Positions 19,915 to 30,424 of a stretch of DNA of 64,000 nt are shown in pieces. A model generated the notes under the pieces. That model did not search any database. It had not been told where the DNA came from and saw nothing but the letters and a program-made list of their open reading frames with translations. Within the stretch, counting starts at the first letter, position 1; every line of letters begins with the position of its first letter. Made by a program: the position numbers and the translations under genes. The stretch comes from Diabrotica undecimpunctata. Lineage: Eukaryota; Arthropoda; Insecta; Coleoptera; Chrysomelidae. The DNA is taken from positions 72,774,660 to 72,838,659 of the forward strand of contig NC_092810.1 in the NCBI RefSeq assembly GCF_040954645.1. Direction: 5' to 3'.

Positions 19915-21455
19915 TACTCCGCCAAAAAAGTATCGCATCACTTATAAAATTACAAATATTTCTGACAGCATTTGGTTCATTTAAATTATTTCTTTCTGGC
20001 CCTTAAGAATATTAAGGCTAGAATAAATATTAAAAATAAATTTGTATATACAGCTTATTGTTTGAAAAAAAATGTCTATATAAAAAATGCTATTTTGTCT
20101 AGTTTTTATATTATCAATCTTTATTTTACTTTTGTAAAAAGTATACAGTTTGTTTAATTTAAAATTTGGTATTAAATATTGAATATGGAAGGTCGTGACA
20201 ACATAAATCTAAATTTAACGAGAGATCAAGTGGTTAGAATAATTTCCCTCATTGAAGACGGAAGGAGTCAGAGATATGTGGAAAATTTAGTGGGTGTAAA
20301 TCAGTCGACAGTATCACAAGTGGTAGTAAGGTACCGAGAGACTGGTCTTTATGAAAGACGAGCTGTAACAGGTCGGTCAAGAGCAACTACGCATGTGGAC
20401 AATAGATTTTTAGTCCTTCAAGCTTTGCGTCGAAGACACGTGACTGCAAGTCAACTTCAACATGACTTAACCAAGACTCGAAATGTACGTGTGTCTTCAG
20501 AAACTGTTAGGCACATCTTAAGACAGTCTGGAATTAGGGCCAGAGTAGCTGCCACTGCCCTGAGACTTACAAGGGAACACGTCTAACATTTGCAAGGGAG
20601 CACGTAAACTGGAATATCGACGACTGGGATAACATACTCTTTACGGATGAGTCAAGATTTTGTTTATACACTTCGAATCGAAGAATACCAGTTTATAGAC
20701 GAGATGACGAGCGTTATTTTCAATGCAACCTAAGACCGGCGACAAACTTTGGAGGAGGATCTATTATGCTCTGAGGCGGAATATCTCTTAGGGGTCAAAC
20801 CGAATTGGTACAGCTAGATGGAGGATCCTTAACTGCTGATAGGTACATTAGAGAAATTTTGGAGATGCATGTTGTTCGTTACGCCCCATTTATAGGTAAT
20901 GACTTTGTTTTAATGCATGACAATGCACACCCACACGTCGAAAGAATCGTTACCGAGTACCTTCAAGAGGTAAATTTACAAGTTTTGAATTGGCTAGCGC
21001 ACAGCCCGGACTTAAATCTAATAGAACATGTTTGGGACCATCTTTACAGAAGGACGAGATCTGGTAATGTGACGCCAGCTAATCTTCAGGACCTGCAACG
21101 GTTGTTAACCGTAGAATGGGATAATATCGATCAAGATTATCTAAGAAGATTATTTGGAAGTATGCCACAACGTTGTCTAGATGTTATAAGAACTAGAGGA
21201 GGCAATACGTCTTACTAAATTATCATTACTTTTGATATTTATTTTTTTATTCAATGCTGTTTGTGAGCTTACTTGTAATTTATGAAATAAATTGAATAAA
21301 ATCTTTGTTTTTCGTACATTCTGCATTTTTCTTTTAATACTTGTTACGTACTTAAAAAACAAAAAAAAAACAACAGTAAAAAATCTATGTTTTAAATTAT
21401 TTTGAATATAAAAATTTGCAGTTTCATAGGTGATGCGATACTTTTTTGGCGGAGT
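19915..21455 (+). mobile_element. Tc1/mariner element with matched inverted repeats
   Basis: Terminal inverted repeats of 26 bp: the left copy at 19916-19941 contains CTCCGCCAAAAAAGTATCGC; the right copy at 21430-21455 is its exact complement. The left repeat is preceded by TA; the right is followed by TGTTTATATA, so the duplicated TA is not exactly resolvable. The element encloses one transposase gene and lies between (TA)n arrays. Confidence 0.9.
20179..21218 (+). pseudogene. Tc1-like transposase (DD34E), two lesions
   Basis: N-terminal paired helix-turn-helix DNA-binding part (LTRDQVVRIISLIEDGRS, GVNQSTVSQVVVRYRETGLY, GRSRATTHVDNRFLVLQAL) runs to 20586, where a frameshift cuts it. The catalytic domain continues in another frame: TFAREHVNWNIDDWDNILF, FTDESRF (first Asp), an in-frame TGA near 20774 replacing the Trp of the usual WGGIS block, HDNAHPH (second Asp) and NLIEHVWDHL (Glu, 34 residues after the second Asp). 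It ends CLDVIRTRGGNTSY. A cut-and-paste transposase acting on the flanking inverted repeats; one frameshift plus one nonsense codon make this copy inactive. Confidence 0.92.
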
Positions 21456-21469
21456 GTTTATATATATTT

Positions 21470-21491
21470 TTACTATTAACTCGCATTAACC

Positions 21492-21565
<74 letters not shown>

Positions 21566-21648
21566 GAACCAGAAGTATTTGCTGACAACGTAAGGAAGTA
21601 AACGTTAAATAGTTAAATTGCTGCAAACCCACTATTTAACGTTTACTT

Positions 21649-21697
<49 letters not shown>

Positions 21698-21728
21698 TAA
21701 GAAAAAGGTTAATGCGAGTTACTAGTAA
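21470..21728. repeat. Composite palindrome: inverted arms, (TA)n, hairpin
   Basis: Outer 24-bp arms at 21470-21493 and 21705-21728 (core AACTCGCATTAACCTT, one mismatch). Inside each arm lies a (TA)n tract (about 21495-21563 and 21651-21693), and in the centre is a 19-bp perfect hairpin (21595-21613 against 21631-21649, GAAGTAAACGTTAAATAGT). The whole 259 bp is palindromic in layout and could extrude as a cruciform. Non-coding. Confidence 0.85.
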
Positions 21729-22140
21729 CATCTCTCTCATGTCTTTCTCCTAAGCCGTATATTTCTACATAGGATGTTACTTCTTGTCCAATTTTTGCGT
21801 GAAAATTACCCCTAATAAAAGTGAGTTCCCTTGTTTTCAAAGAAATGAAATCAGCTGTTGACTTTCAATTCTAGTTTTCTGTTTATCTACCGTCGGGGCA
21901 TATACTTGAATGTTGATAGGAGTGTTTTTTGAACGTAATTTTATAATCAGGATTCGTTCTGAGATCGGTGTAAATCTCGGGTACAGCAATTGCCACTTCA
22001 CATAAATTCTCATGATTACCACAGGAGTATATCATTAATTCCCATAACATTTAGTTTTAAACGCTCCATCTCAGAAATTGCATTATCTAATTTTCCTACT
22101 GCATATAGACTACAACGTTCCATGCACCCATTATCTTATT
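21729..22140 (-). pseudogene. LINE endonuclease fragment
   Basis: Minus strand from about 22140: GAWNVVVYMQ or, in frame 2, AVGKLDNAISEMERLKLNVM (opening of an APE-type LINE endonuclease), later FTPISERILIIKLRSKNTPI with NIQVYAPTVDKQK, then RGNFHAKIGQEVTSY (usual GDFNAK) and GLGERHERD. Same family as the LINE at 22.6 kb, where the motifs read WNIRSLYEAGKLANV, QVYAPTADKSDD and GLGERNERGE. Several frameshifts; truncated after the GLGER block by the palindrome. Confidence 0.72.
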
Positions 22141-22329
22141 CATGTTCACTTGATTTTTACTTGGTGACGGCATTGGAGGCTCCATGTTTTATTTGTTGTC
22201 TTCCTCCCCTTCCGAATCGTGGGTTCCGATCACAATGACCAGTAAATTAGTGATTTTCGTTTATCATAGCCATAATGATATATCATTAGGAACAATTAAT
22301 TGGGATAGTTTCCACTGGCATTCTCCAAC

Positions 22330-22584
22330 ATAGGAGAATTTTTTTAATAGAACTTCCGCTTCGCTCTCTCATATAGCGCTACAGCCCAAATCGGGTCCTG
22401 GCCTCCCCCAGCATCCGCCGCCAAGCATCCCTTTCCTTGGCTGTTCTCCTGTTATTCAACCTTAATATTTCTTTAGATCGGTTCTCACTTCGTTTATCCA
22501 CCTCTTCCTTGGTCTACCTACTGGCCGACGTCCCACCATAGTTCCACTAAGAGTTCTACTACTGTTCTGTTATTATCCATTCTT
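22330..22584 (-). pseudogene. Outer LINE, C-terminal tail (3' part of split copy)
   Basis: Minus strand, continuing across the inserted LINE from 25501-25600: PSIANRLIRMDNNRTVVELL, then RRPVGRPRKRWINEVRTDLK and, in another frame, DAWRRMLGEARTRFGL. This is the zinc-less C-terminal tail of another APE-type LINE. The frame PSIANRL/IRMDNN closes exactly when the inserted LINE and one 11-bp duplication are removed. Confidence 0.7.
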
Positions 22585-22595
22585 ATAAGGCGATT
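22585..22595. repeat. Target-site duplication, left copy
   Basis: ATAAGGCGATT, repeated at 25490-25500. Confidence 0.85.
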
Positions 22596-25489
22596 ATACA
22601 AAACTAAAACAAACAATGACGTCAAAGTAGCGACCTGGAACATCAGAAGCCTTTATGAGGCTGGAAAGCTAGCAAACGTGTGCCAAGAAATGAACAGATT
22701 GAATATAGATATTTTAGGTCTGAGTGAAGTTAGATGGCCTACTCAGGAACAACAAAAATTATGAACAAAACACTCTATTATTCAGGCAACAATGATCCAA
22801 AACATTTCAATGGAGTAGGTGTAATAATAAACGATGAATTGAGTAACGCAGTTTCAAACTTTATACCACTCTCTGACAGAGCAATGCTGTTGCAAATAAG
22901 GAGTTCTCCTTTTAATGTGAATATTATTCAGGTCTATGCACCAACCGCAGATAAGTCAGATGACATACTAGAAGAATGGTATGAAGATCTACAAAAGCTC
23001 ATGAAATTGACAAAGAAAGAAGATATTAACATCGTCCTAGGAGATTTTAATGCTAAAATAGGAAGAGGGAAATTCCAAAATATCGTAGGAGAATACGGAC
23101 TAGGAGAACGAAATGAAAGAGGAGAGAGACTATTAGAGTTTTGCCAGCAACACAATATGATAGCAACAAACACTTGGTTTAAGTTACCTCAACGCAGGTT
23201 ATACACCTGGACTTCCCCGCTACACACAAAAGAAAGAATAATAAGAAATCAAATAGATTATGTTTTAATCAACCAACGATTTCGTAACTCCATTACAAGT
23301 ACAAAAACATATCCTAGTGCTGATGCAAATTCCGACCACAACCCTGTAGTAGCAAATATTCGCACAAGAATTAAAGTAATAAAAAATGCAAAGCCGAAGA
23401 ACAAACCTAATATGGAACTACTAAAAGATGTACAGATTAAAGATAAAACCACTGTAAAACTAAATGAAAAACTCTCAGAAATAGACCGAACCCAAATAAA
23501 TATCCAAAATATAAATACAACTTGGCAACAAATAAAATCCATCCTCGTCAATTCTGCAAGGGAAGAAATTCCAAATACACGATTAATGGCAAAAAAAGAC
23601 TGGATGACACCAGCTATTCTAAAGATGATAGACGAAAGGAGGAAATACAAAAATAAGAACACAAGCGATTACAAACGATTAAATACAGAAATAAGAAGGA
23701 AAATAAAAGAATCAAAAGAGAAATGGCTCGAAGAAAAATGTAAAGAAATAGAAGAATTAGAACATAGACATGATTACTTTAATATGTACAAGAAGGTGAA
23801 AGAATTTTCATTCATCCACAAAAAACAACATTGCCCACTGGTAAATAACAACGGAGAGTTAATTCATAACACCAAAGATAAAATAGAAGAATGGGAAAAA
23901 TTTATACAACAGCTGTTCCGAGATGAAAGAATAGACATTACAATAAATAATGTCACTGAAAGCCCACCAATTCTAAAAGTCGAAGTGGAATATGCCATTA
24001 AACAATTAAAGACCAATAAAAGCCCTGGACCTGATGAAGTTTATCCTGAAATACTTAAATTGATCGAAAGTAATAACATTGATTTGTTAGTAATTTTGTT
24101 TAATACAATCTACGATACTGGGGAAATACCAGAGGAATGGTTAGAATCTATTTTTATTCCCATTCCAAAACAAGCTAACTCCAGGCGATGCGCAGATTTT
24201 AGATTAATAAGTCTTATGAGCCAAATGCTTAAAATTCTATTAAAAATACTTCACAATAGGGTATACAAAAGGTGTGAAAAAGAAGTTGGATACGATCAAT
24301 TTGGATTCAGAGCCGGAATGGGGACCAGAGAGGCCTTGTTTTCATTACAAGTACTGCTGCAGAAGTGTTACGACCAACAAAAGGATGTCTTTCTATGTTT
24401 TGTAGACTTTGAAAAGGCATTTGATCGCGTAAACCATAATAAAATGTTAAATTCCTTGCAGAGCATCAACTTGGATAGCAAAGATCTCCGATTAATTAAG
24501 AACTTATATTGGAGGCAGAGTGCCAAGATTAGGATCGACGATCATACATCAAGAAATATTAGTATAAATAAAGGAGTAAGGCAAGGATGCATATTATCCC
24601 CTATGCTGTTCAATCTTTACTCGGAACTACTATTCAAGCAAGCCTTGGAAAACCTTTCCACAGGAATAAAAATTAATGGAGAACCAATATCTAGCATAAG
24701 ATATGCAGATGACACTGTCCTACTGGCTGATACAGACACAAACTTACAGAGGGTTATAGACCACCTTAAGGATGCTTGTCGAGAGTTTGGAATGAAGATC
24801 AACGAAAAAAAAAACAAAAGTAATGGTGATCCAAAGAAAACAGAATATCCCCTTACCTATAAAAATAAATGGGAATATTTTAGAACAGGTAAACCAATAC
24901 AAATACCTTGGCTGTTGGATTAATTGCAAGCTGGACCCAGAACAAGAAATTAAAGCGAGAATTGCTCAAGCTAGGGATAGTTTCTTTAAGATGCGCGTTC
25001 TATTCTGCGATACACATATAAATATTAAATTGAGATTAAAACTTGTAAAATGTTTTATCTGGTCTGTTCTTCTCTACGGAGTCGAAACATGGACTTTAAA
25101 AATAAAGAGCCTGAATAGAATCGAGGCATTTGAAATGTGGGTGTACCGTAGAATTTTAAAAATTCCTTGGACAGCACGAAAAACAAATGAAGAAGTACTA
25201 GCGAGACTCAATTTAGAAAAAGAACTATTGAGAACAGTCAAAAGAAGAAAAACCAGTTATTTAGGGCATTTGTTGCGCAACGAGAAATACTACATCCCTC
25301 AGTTGATAATAAAAGGCAAAATAGAAGGAAAGCGAGGAATTGGAAGAAAAAAATTGTCCTGGTTACGTAATATCAGAAACTGGACAGGACTTGGATTTGA
25401 GGAACTCTTAAGAACAGCTGAAGATAGACAAACGTTTGCCACCATAACCGCTAACCTCCATTGATGGAGACGGCACTTGAAGAAGAAGA
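22596..25489 (+). mobile_element. Near-complete LINE inserted in another LINE
   Basis: A 2.9-kb APE-type non-LTR retrotransposon between copies of ATAAGGCGATT, ending in a (GAA)4 tail (25478-25489). It contains one long coding frame from about 22612 to 25464 broken by only two single-base shifts. It lies in the opposite orientation to the LINE it interrupts. Confidence 0.9.
22612..25464 (+). pseudogene. LINE endonuclease-reverse transcriptase, two frameshifts
   Basis: Endonuclease: VKVATWNIRSLYEAGKLANV and LGLSEVRW, frameshift near 22730, then GVGVIINDE, NIIQVYAPTADKSDD, VLGDFNAKIG, NQIDYVLINQ and NSDHNPVVA. A Lys-rich linker follows (residues about 225-420). RT: IKQLKTNKSPGPDEVYPEIL, FRLISLMSQML, YDQFGFRAGMGTREALF, FVDFEKAFDRV, NKGVRQGCILSPMLFNLY, IRYADDTVLLAD and GMKINEKK. 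A poly-A run near 24807-24816 shifts the frame; the C-terminus resumes as LEQVNQYKYLGCWINCKL, LYGVETWTL, EMWVYRRILKIPW and RTVKRRKTSYLGHLLRN. All catalytic residues survive, so the copy is young. Reverse transcribes its own RNA at a nicked target. Confidence 0.92.
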
Positions 25490-25500
25490 ATAAGGCGATT
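25490..25500. repeat. Target-site duplication, right copy
   Basis: ATAAGGCGATT, identical to 22585-22595. Confidence 0.85.
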
Positions 25501-25600
25501 TGCTATAGAGGGTTCTTTGTAATATTGGTATATCTCGTAGTTAAACCTTATTCTACACATACCATTGTCGTAAATGATATGTGGGGAATAAGCTTCCGCT
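25501..25600 (-). pseudogene. Outer LINE, upstream part of split copy
   Basis: Minus strand: GMCRIRFNYEIYQYYKEPSI, leading into ANRLI and, beyond the insertion, RMDNNRTVV at 22584. Only about 100 bp upstream of the insertion site is recognisable as LINE. Confidence 0.6.
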
Positions 25601-26225
25601 TCATATTTTGCACATAAAAACTGTACTTTCGCTGTTTTCGATTAATAGGGTTATACCGCCAGTGTGGTGAAACAACGGAAAGTTTCATATTAACAGAGGC
25701 ACCTCTTACGTGGATCAGCATATCCTCCCTAACACTTACACTCTCCGGCAAGATTGATGCTAGTAGGCGACCAGAGACAAAAGTACACTCCTGGTTTAGA
25801 AACATATGAAATTGGTGTGATGTCGCAGACGCTGAGTCCATTTTTCGACTACCTGAGTATGGCACTTCATACCTTTGAGTAGAACAGCAACTGAAACGCC
25901 TACACACTATCAAGCGTATGGCATTAGAAAAAGTAGATACTGCGAATATTCAAACGTCAGTGGTTGGCCGGTTCATTCTACACAGAGGATGAAGTTGACA
26001 ATCGAATAGAATCCATAACTTGCGCATCACCATTCCATCAACACAAAGAATCGCATGTGATACTAATTTACTTACTAACATCATTAACATTATTACATAC
26101 AACATTCGACGATAAATTTAACAAAATATGAAGCACTATAATCATAATAATGTTAGTATACTAATATTATTATGATTATTAAATATAACATTATACGATA
26201 AGTTTAACAACATTTAAAACATTAC
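25601..26225. other. Intronic stretch without recognised gene
   Basis: A 121-codon minus frame at 25548-25913 matches nothing I recognise. A near-perfect spacerless palindrome lies at 26138-26179 (21-bp arms, one mismatch), flanked by two diverged copies of a phrase like GATAARTTTAACAA. Confidence 0.55.
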
Positions 26226-26914
26226 CTGTGGTTTACTATCTAGTTTTTTGTTATTATCGGTTTTATAAAAATTATATCTATTATCACCATCTTTACTCTT
26301 ATTACCATCAATTTGAGTTTGTAAATGATTTTGATCTAAGTGTGGTCGGTCTCTCCAATTTTCGACAATGAGCTTCTCTGGAGGATTTTGAAAATCTTCA
26401 GGTTTCATTAACTTAGGCTGAATGTTGTTATCCTGAGAAAACTTTTGTACATCTTTCACAGGAAATATTTCTCCAGTTAAACCATTCCTCTCAATATCTT
26501 CATTACCTTTATGATTACTTACAGACAAGTTGTCCTTAGGTACCTTTTCATAATTTGGAACATTTACATGTCTATTATCGTCTATTAATTTCTCATTTTG
26601 AGTTTGATTGTTGTCAAATGGATAAAATGGGCTAGGTACCACATTTCCGGGATTATTATATATGGTTGGCATTCTAAATGCATTGTTTGATGAGAAATGA
26701 GCAAACGCTGAATTAGGTTGATTGATTGGTAATTTAAATTGAGGAGGAATCATACATGGTTGAACATGTTTTTGCTGGCTAAACCACTGTTGAACTTGCG
26801 GTGGCTGGAATATCGACTGCGGCTGTGGTTTGATTAAGTTATTAAAAGTGTTGCTTTGATTAGGTTGTTCTAATCGGTTAGAGTTTGTAGCTTCTGCTTT
26901 TGCGATTAGCTCAT
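26226..26914 (-). CDS. XRN1: XRN1 exon, N/Q/P-rich C-terminal tail
   Basis: A 689-bp exon. Acceptor CTTTTTTCAG, donor GTAATGTT. With one base carried from the previous exon it encodes 230 codons and ends in phase 0. The chain opens DELIAKAEATNSNRLEQPNQ, then IKPQPQSIFQPPQVQQWFSQ, MIPPQFKLPINQPNSAFAHF, PSPFYPFDNNQTQNEKLIDD, a charged middle, and ENWRDRPHLDQNHLQTQIDG. It is rich in Asn, Gln, Pro and Lys with no folded domain, as expected of the disordered insect XRN1 tail that mediates P-body contacts (family knowledge). The 13.1-kb upstream and 18.3-kb downstream introns are packed with transposons. Confidence 0.85.
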
Positions 26915-27659
26915 CTGAAAAAAGAAAATGTGGTTGTTATTAAAAAAAATAATTCAACGTTGTTAAACAAAAGAAGCAGCGGATATATTCTACGATGCAG
27001 ACCAGAGAACTGTTTGTACTGTTCACAAAATTTAATAAATTTATTTAATGCTAACATGTTACAACTGCGACGACTTTTGGGTGGTTGTTTATGGTATAAT
27101 AAGTAGTAAAATAATAGTACTGAAACAGTACATCAGACAACAGTGATCAGAGTATCGGTCATTTCATCAGTTTTATTTTAGTTTTGTTTTATTTTCAGTA
27201 CTAGTGAGATACATTCAAAAATATTTCATCTTATTCTTTTCTAAGCATTGTTAATGGGAAAATGAACACCATAAGTTATAGAACCTTGTCAAATTTTGAG
27301 TATGAGACTTGAAATTTTCCATTTCACTGTTCAGAAATATCCTGGTTGTCACAAAGTAGTTGCTCAGAATGTTCAACGTTTGCTTGCTGACGAACAGAAG
27401 AATTTGTATTCGGCATTATATTTAGAGAATTTGATGGATATAAAAAAATGTAATGATTTTTACACCTAATTGTTGCCGGTATCAAATCTTCGTCTTATTA
27501 CCACGAATCAGAAACCAAACTTCAGAGTATGATATGTGTATTTCGTAATCTTCGAAACCAAAACATTCGTCCACAATCTTCGGTAGAAAAGTAATGGTAT
27601 TTTTTTAAGTACGAATGGAGTTCTGTGCTGTTCTAGGACCCTGGACTAAAGATTAACGC
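26915..27659. other. Intronic stretch without recognised gene
   Basis: No gene or clear repeat; a 68-codon plus frame at 26900-27106 starts inside the exon and looks like chance. Confidence 0.55.
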
Positions 27660-27734
27660 TAAGCGATATATACATATACAAATGTATTTAAAAAAACTAA
27701 AAATAGAAACGCCAAAAATAACAATAAATTACTT

Positions 27735-29690
27735 TTGAAATCAAATGATACTGAAAATAAATTGGGGAAGTCTTGTGTCGAAAATTTAACTAACGTCGTA
27801 ATACCTAACGACGTACAGGAGATTTTAGGCTTGGGAGACAACTTTGTAGTTCCTATTCATAATAAAAACGAAATACCTGTATCTGATATTATATGTTCGA
27901 TTGAAAATTCAATTTCTAATTTAAATTCAAATTCACAACATCAAATAAGAACAAAGTGTTATAATGTTTTAACCAATTTTAAAAACAAAAATAAATATTC
28001 ATTTGAAAATAAAGCATTACATAAAAAAATTCAAAAGACGAAAACCTTCTTGAGGGAAAATCCTAATGGAGTTGTACTGAAACCTGATAAAACCAACAAA
28101 ACCGTTGTTATGGAATCTAATGATTACGACAATAAAATAAATCATAAATAAATAAAAGGCGAAACCACGCATAAACTTAGAAATGATCCCACCAATATTT
28201 TCCAAAAAAGAAATAATGCTTTTATTGACAGATGGGACAAAATATCATCAAATACAGCAAAATCACTTAAGCTACACAACGCTATTCTACCAAAAATTTA
28301 TGGTTTACCTAAAATACACAAGGAGAATGTACCTCTACGTCCTATCGTTTCTTGCATTCAATCACCCTTCGAGAATCTTTCAAAGTTCTTAAAAACATTA
28401 TTTCTAATGTCACAAACAAAAATCCTTATATTAAAGATTCCAATGACCTTATTTCTAAAATTAAAAACATTCACGTACCAAATAATTATAAATTACATAA
28501 TATCTTTAGATGTCATTTCACTATACACTAACATCTCAATAAAACTTGCCACTGACACCATTAAAAAGAAGTGGAATGACATAAAAGAGTACACACAGAG
28601 TACAAGAGAACATCACATTGCAAGAGTTAACATCTGTAGAGTTAAAATTAAACTCAACATACTTTTAATGTACGGACGAAATATACAAACAAATGGATGG
28701 ATGTGCAATGGCTGCAAGTATTTCTAGTGTCATTGCTCAACTGGTTCTGGAAGATTTAGAAGAATCTGTCATGAGTCATTTTGATTTTAATGTACCATTC
28801 TTCTACCGCTATATCGATGACTGTATCTGTGCTAACCCAACAAATAAAATGAACGAAATTTTAGATAAATTTAACAGTTACCATCCAAAACTAAAGTTTA
28901 CTATCGAAATTGAACAAAACACAGTTAAAACCATGTGGTTTACAAAAGAAACATGGTCTTCCACGATATCTCAACTATAAATCTCATCATCCATTTTCCC
29001 ATAAGAAGTCTGTAATTATAAGTCTTTTTGATAAATCTATAAAACTAACAGATCCAGAATACAGACCAACTGCAATAAAAAAAGCAAAAACTGTCCTTCT
29101 AAATAATGCATATCCCGAACATCTAATCGAAACTATTTTCAAATCAAGACTTAAATTTTACAACAATACAAATAACAATAAACCCAACAGTATCAAGACT
29201 ACGTATACAACTCTTCCATATATAAAAGGTTTATCCGAACAACTAACAAATCTTTTAGCCAAACATAACATAACAGTGTCTCACAAAGGCAACAACCTTT
29301 TAAATAAATATTTCACTAAACTAAAAACACAAACCCAAAAAATCACATGTTGTTTACGAGATACCATGTATTAACTGTGAAGGTGTCTATATCGGGCAAA
29401 CCAGTCAACTGCTTCAATCCAGAATTCGTTCTCACAAATATGACAAGAACAACATCACTGCGCTCACAAAAGATGAAAATGAGAAGAAGGATAAATTTGA
29501 CTTCGAAAACATCAAAATTTTAAAAACCGAAAAAAACAAAAAGAAAAAGGAGATATACGAATCAATAGAAATAAAAAGAAATACCAACGCAATCAATAAC
29601 AAAAAACAGTGTCCCGTTTTACGTTTTGGTAAGTTTTTTTATATATTTTACAATAACTTTTTGTTCCTAATCTTATACATTTTAGAATGT
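27735..29690 (+). pseudogene. PLE polyprotein (RT plus GIY-YIG), frame-broken
   Basis: N-terminal PLE region at 27735-28151 (VVIPNDVQEILGLGDNFVVP, NPNGVVLKPDKTNKTVVMES, where KTNKTVVM is the first RT motif). After a stop: [20 protein letters not shown] (RT2a), [14 protein letters not shown] (first catalytic Asp, near 28500), [20 protein letters not shown], and RYIDDCICAN (catalytic pair at 28810-28821). Thumb: NNAYPEHLIETIFKSRLKFY. The endonuclease near 29350-29600 reads YEIPCINCEGVYIGQTSQLL and SRIRSHKYDKNN, with FENIKILKTEKNKKKKEIYE at the end. PLE RTs are related to telomerase RT. At least four frameshifts or stops make it inactive. Confidence 0.85.
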
Positions 29691-29692
29691 TG

Positions 29693-29740
29693 ACAAAGGC
29701 ACAGATTTTCTGCCGAAACGTTGATTTCAATGAACAATAA
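29693..29740 (+). ncRNA. Decayed hammerhead-like motif at PLE 3' end
   Basis: TTGACAAAGGCACAG-loop-CTGCCGAAACGTTG keeps a GGCA/TGCC stem II followed by GAAAC, but the CTGANGA box has become TTGACAA. Recognisable by position just after the endonuclease; not expected to cleave. Confidence 0.5.
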
Positions 29741-29799
29741 AATCTAGTTCCAATGCTAGTTTTAGGCTCATTTGAACTTAGTGTCATGTGATATGTCGT

Positions 29800-30290
29800 A
29801 TGTAGCTATACGTTTATTAATAATGAGGATACATAATAATGATATGTATAGTGTTTTTTTTTGGTAGGCGCCTTGTTTGTTTTTTCTATCTGAAATATAA
29901 TTATATCCTCCCCTTTCATTTGCCATGTCGCATGTTAGGATTCGTTCAGTTGTTTATTTTGTACTCAGCCAGAGGCCTTCTTTAAGTCAATAAATCAAAA
30001 TTTGCCTTTTAGTTAAACTATTTTTATCTATAGTGCAATTTGGCATCTCATATGTAACTATACGTTCATTAACTGTGTAGTGCCCTTTTGGTAGTGGCCT
30101 TATTTGTTTTTTCTATCTTAATATATTCGTGATATCCTTACCTTTCATTTAACGTATCACACGATCTAATCGGACCAATAACAAAGGATATATGATGTAA
30201 TTACTTTTCCCTTAGAAATGCCGCACATATTCGTTACCCCCTCTCCTTTCAAATAATGTATCATACGTCACGATCCAACAAACTCTTCTA
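29800..30290. repeat. Diverged relatives of the 122-bp satellite
   Basis: Three loosely spaced segments share phrases with the 18.3-19.3 kb satellite: CCTTTCATTTAACGTATCAC followed by CTAATCGGACCAATAAC and AAAGGATATATGA, and at 30258-30282 AATAATGTATCATACGTCAC. Spacing is irregular; an old remnant. Confidence 0.45.
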
Positions 30291-30349
30291 ATTCCACCAC
30301 AAAACGCTTAAAAATGAGCAGAATTTAATTTTATTTAATTTTTATTGTG

Positions 30350-30412
<63 letters not shown>
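30350..30412. repeat. (TG)n microsatellite
   Basis: About 30 TG units, ending TGCGCGTGTGCGGG; the only long non-TA dinucleotide array in the window. Confidence 0.95.
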
Positions 30413-30414
<2 letters not shown>

Positions 30415-30424
30415 TGTGCGGGTG

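Larger units (their letters stand above)
27660..29770 (+). mobile_element. Near-full-length Penelope-like retroelement
   Basis: Plus-strand PLE holding the N-terminal region, RT, thumb, GIY-YIG endonuclease and a decayed hammerhead-like 3' end, in that order and without large gaps. The coding frame shifts several times. It lies in the 13.1-kb XRN1 intron. Confidence 0.85.

Noticed and set aside
25548..25913. 121-codon minus-strand frame
   Set aside because: No recognisable domain and no splice signals; its low end overlaps the outer LINE. Left as unassigned.
26900..27106. Plus-strand frame of 68 codons with several Cys
   Set aside because: Starts inside the XRN1 exon on the other strand and has no similarity to a known domain.
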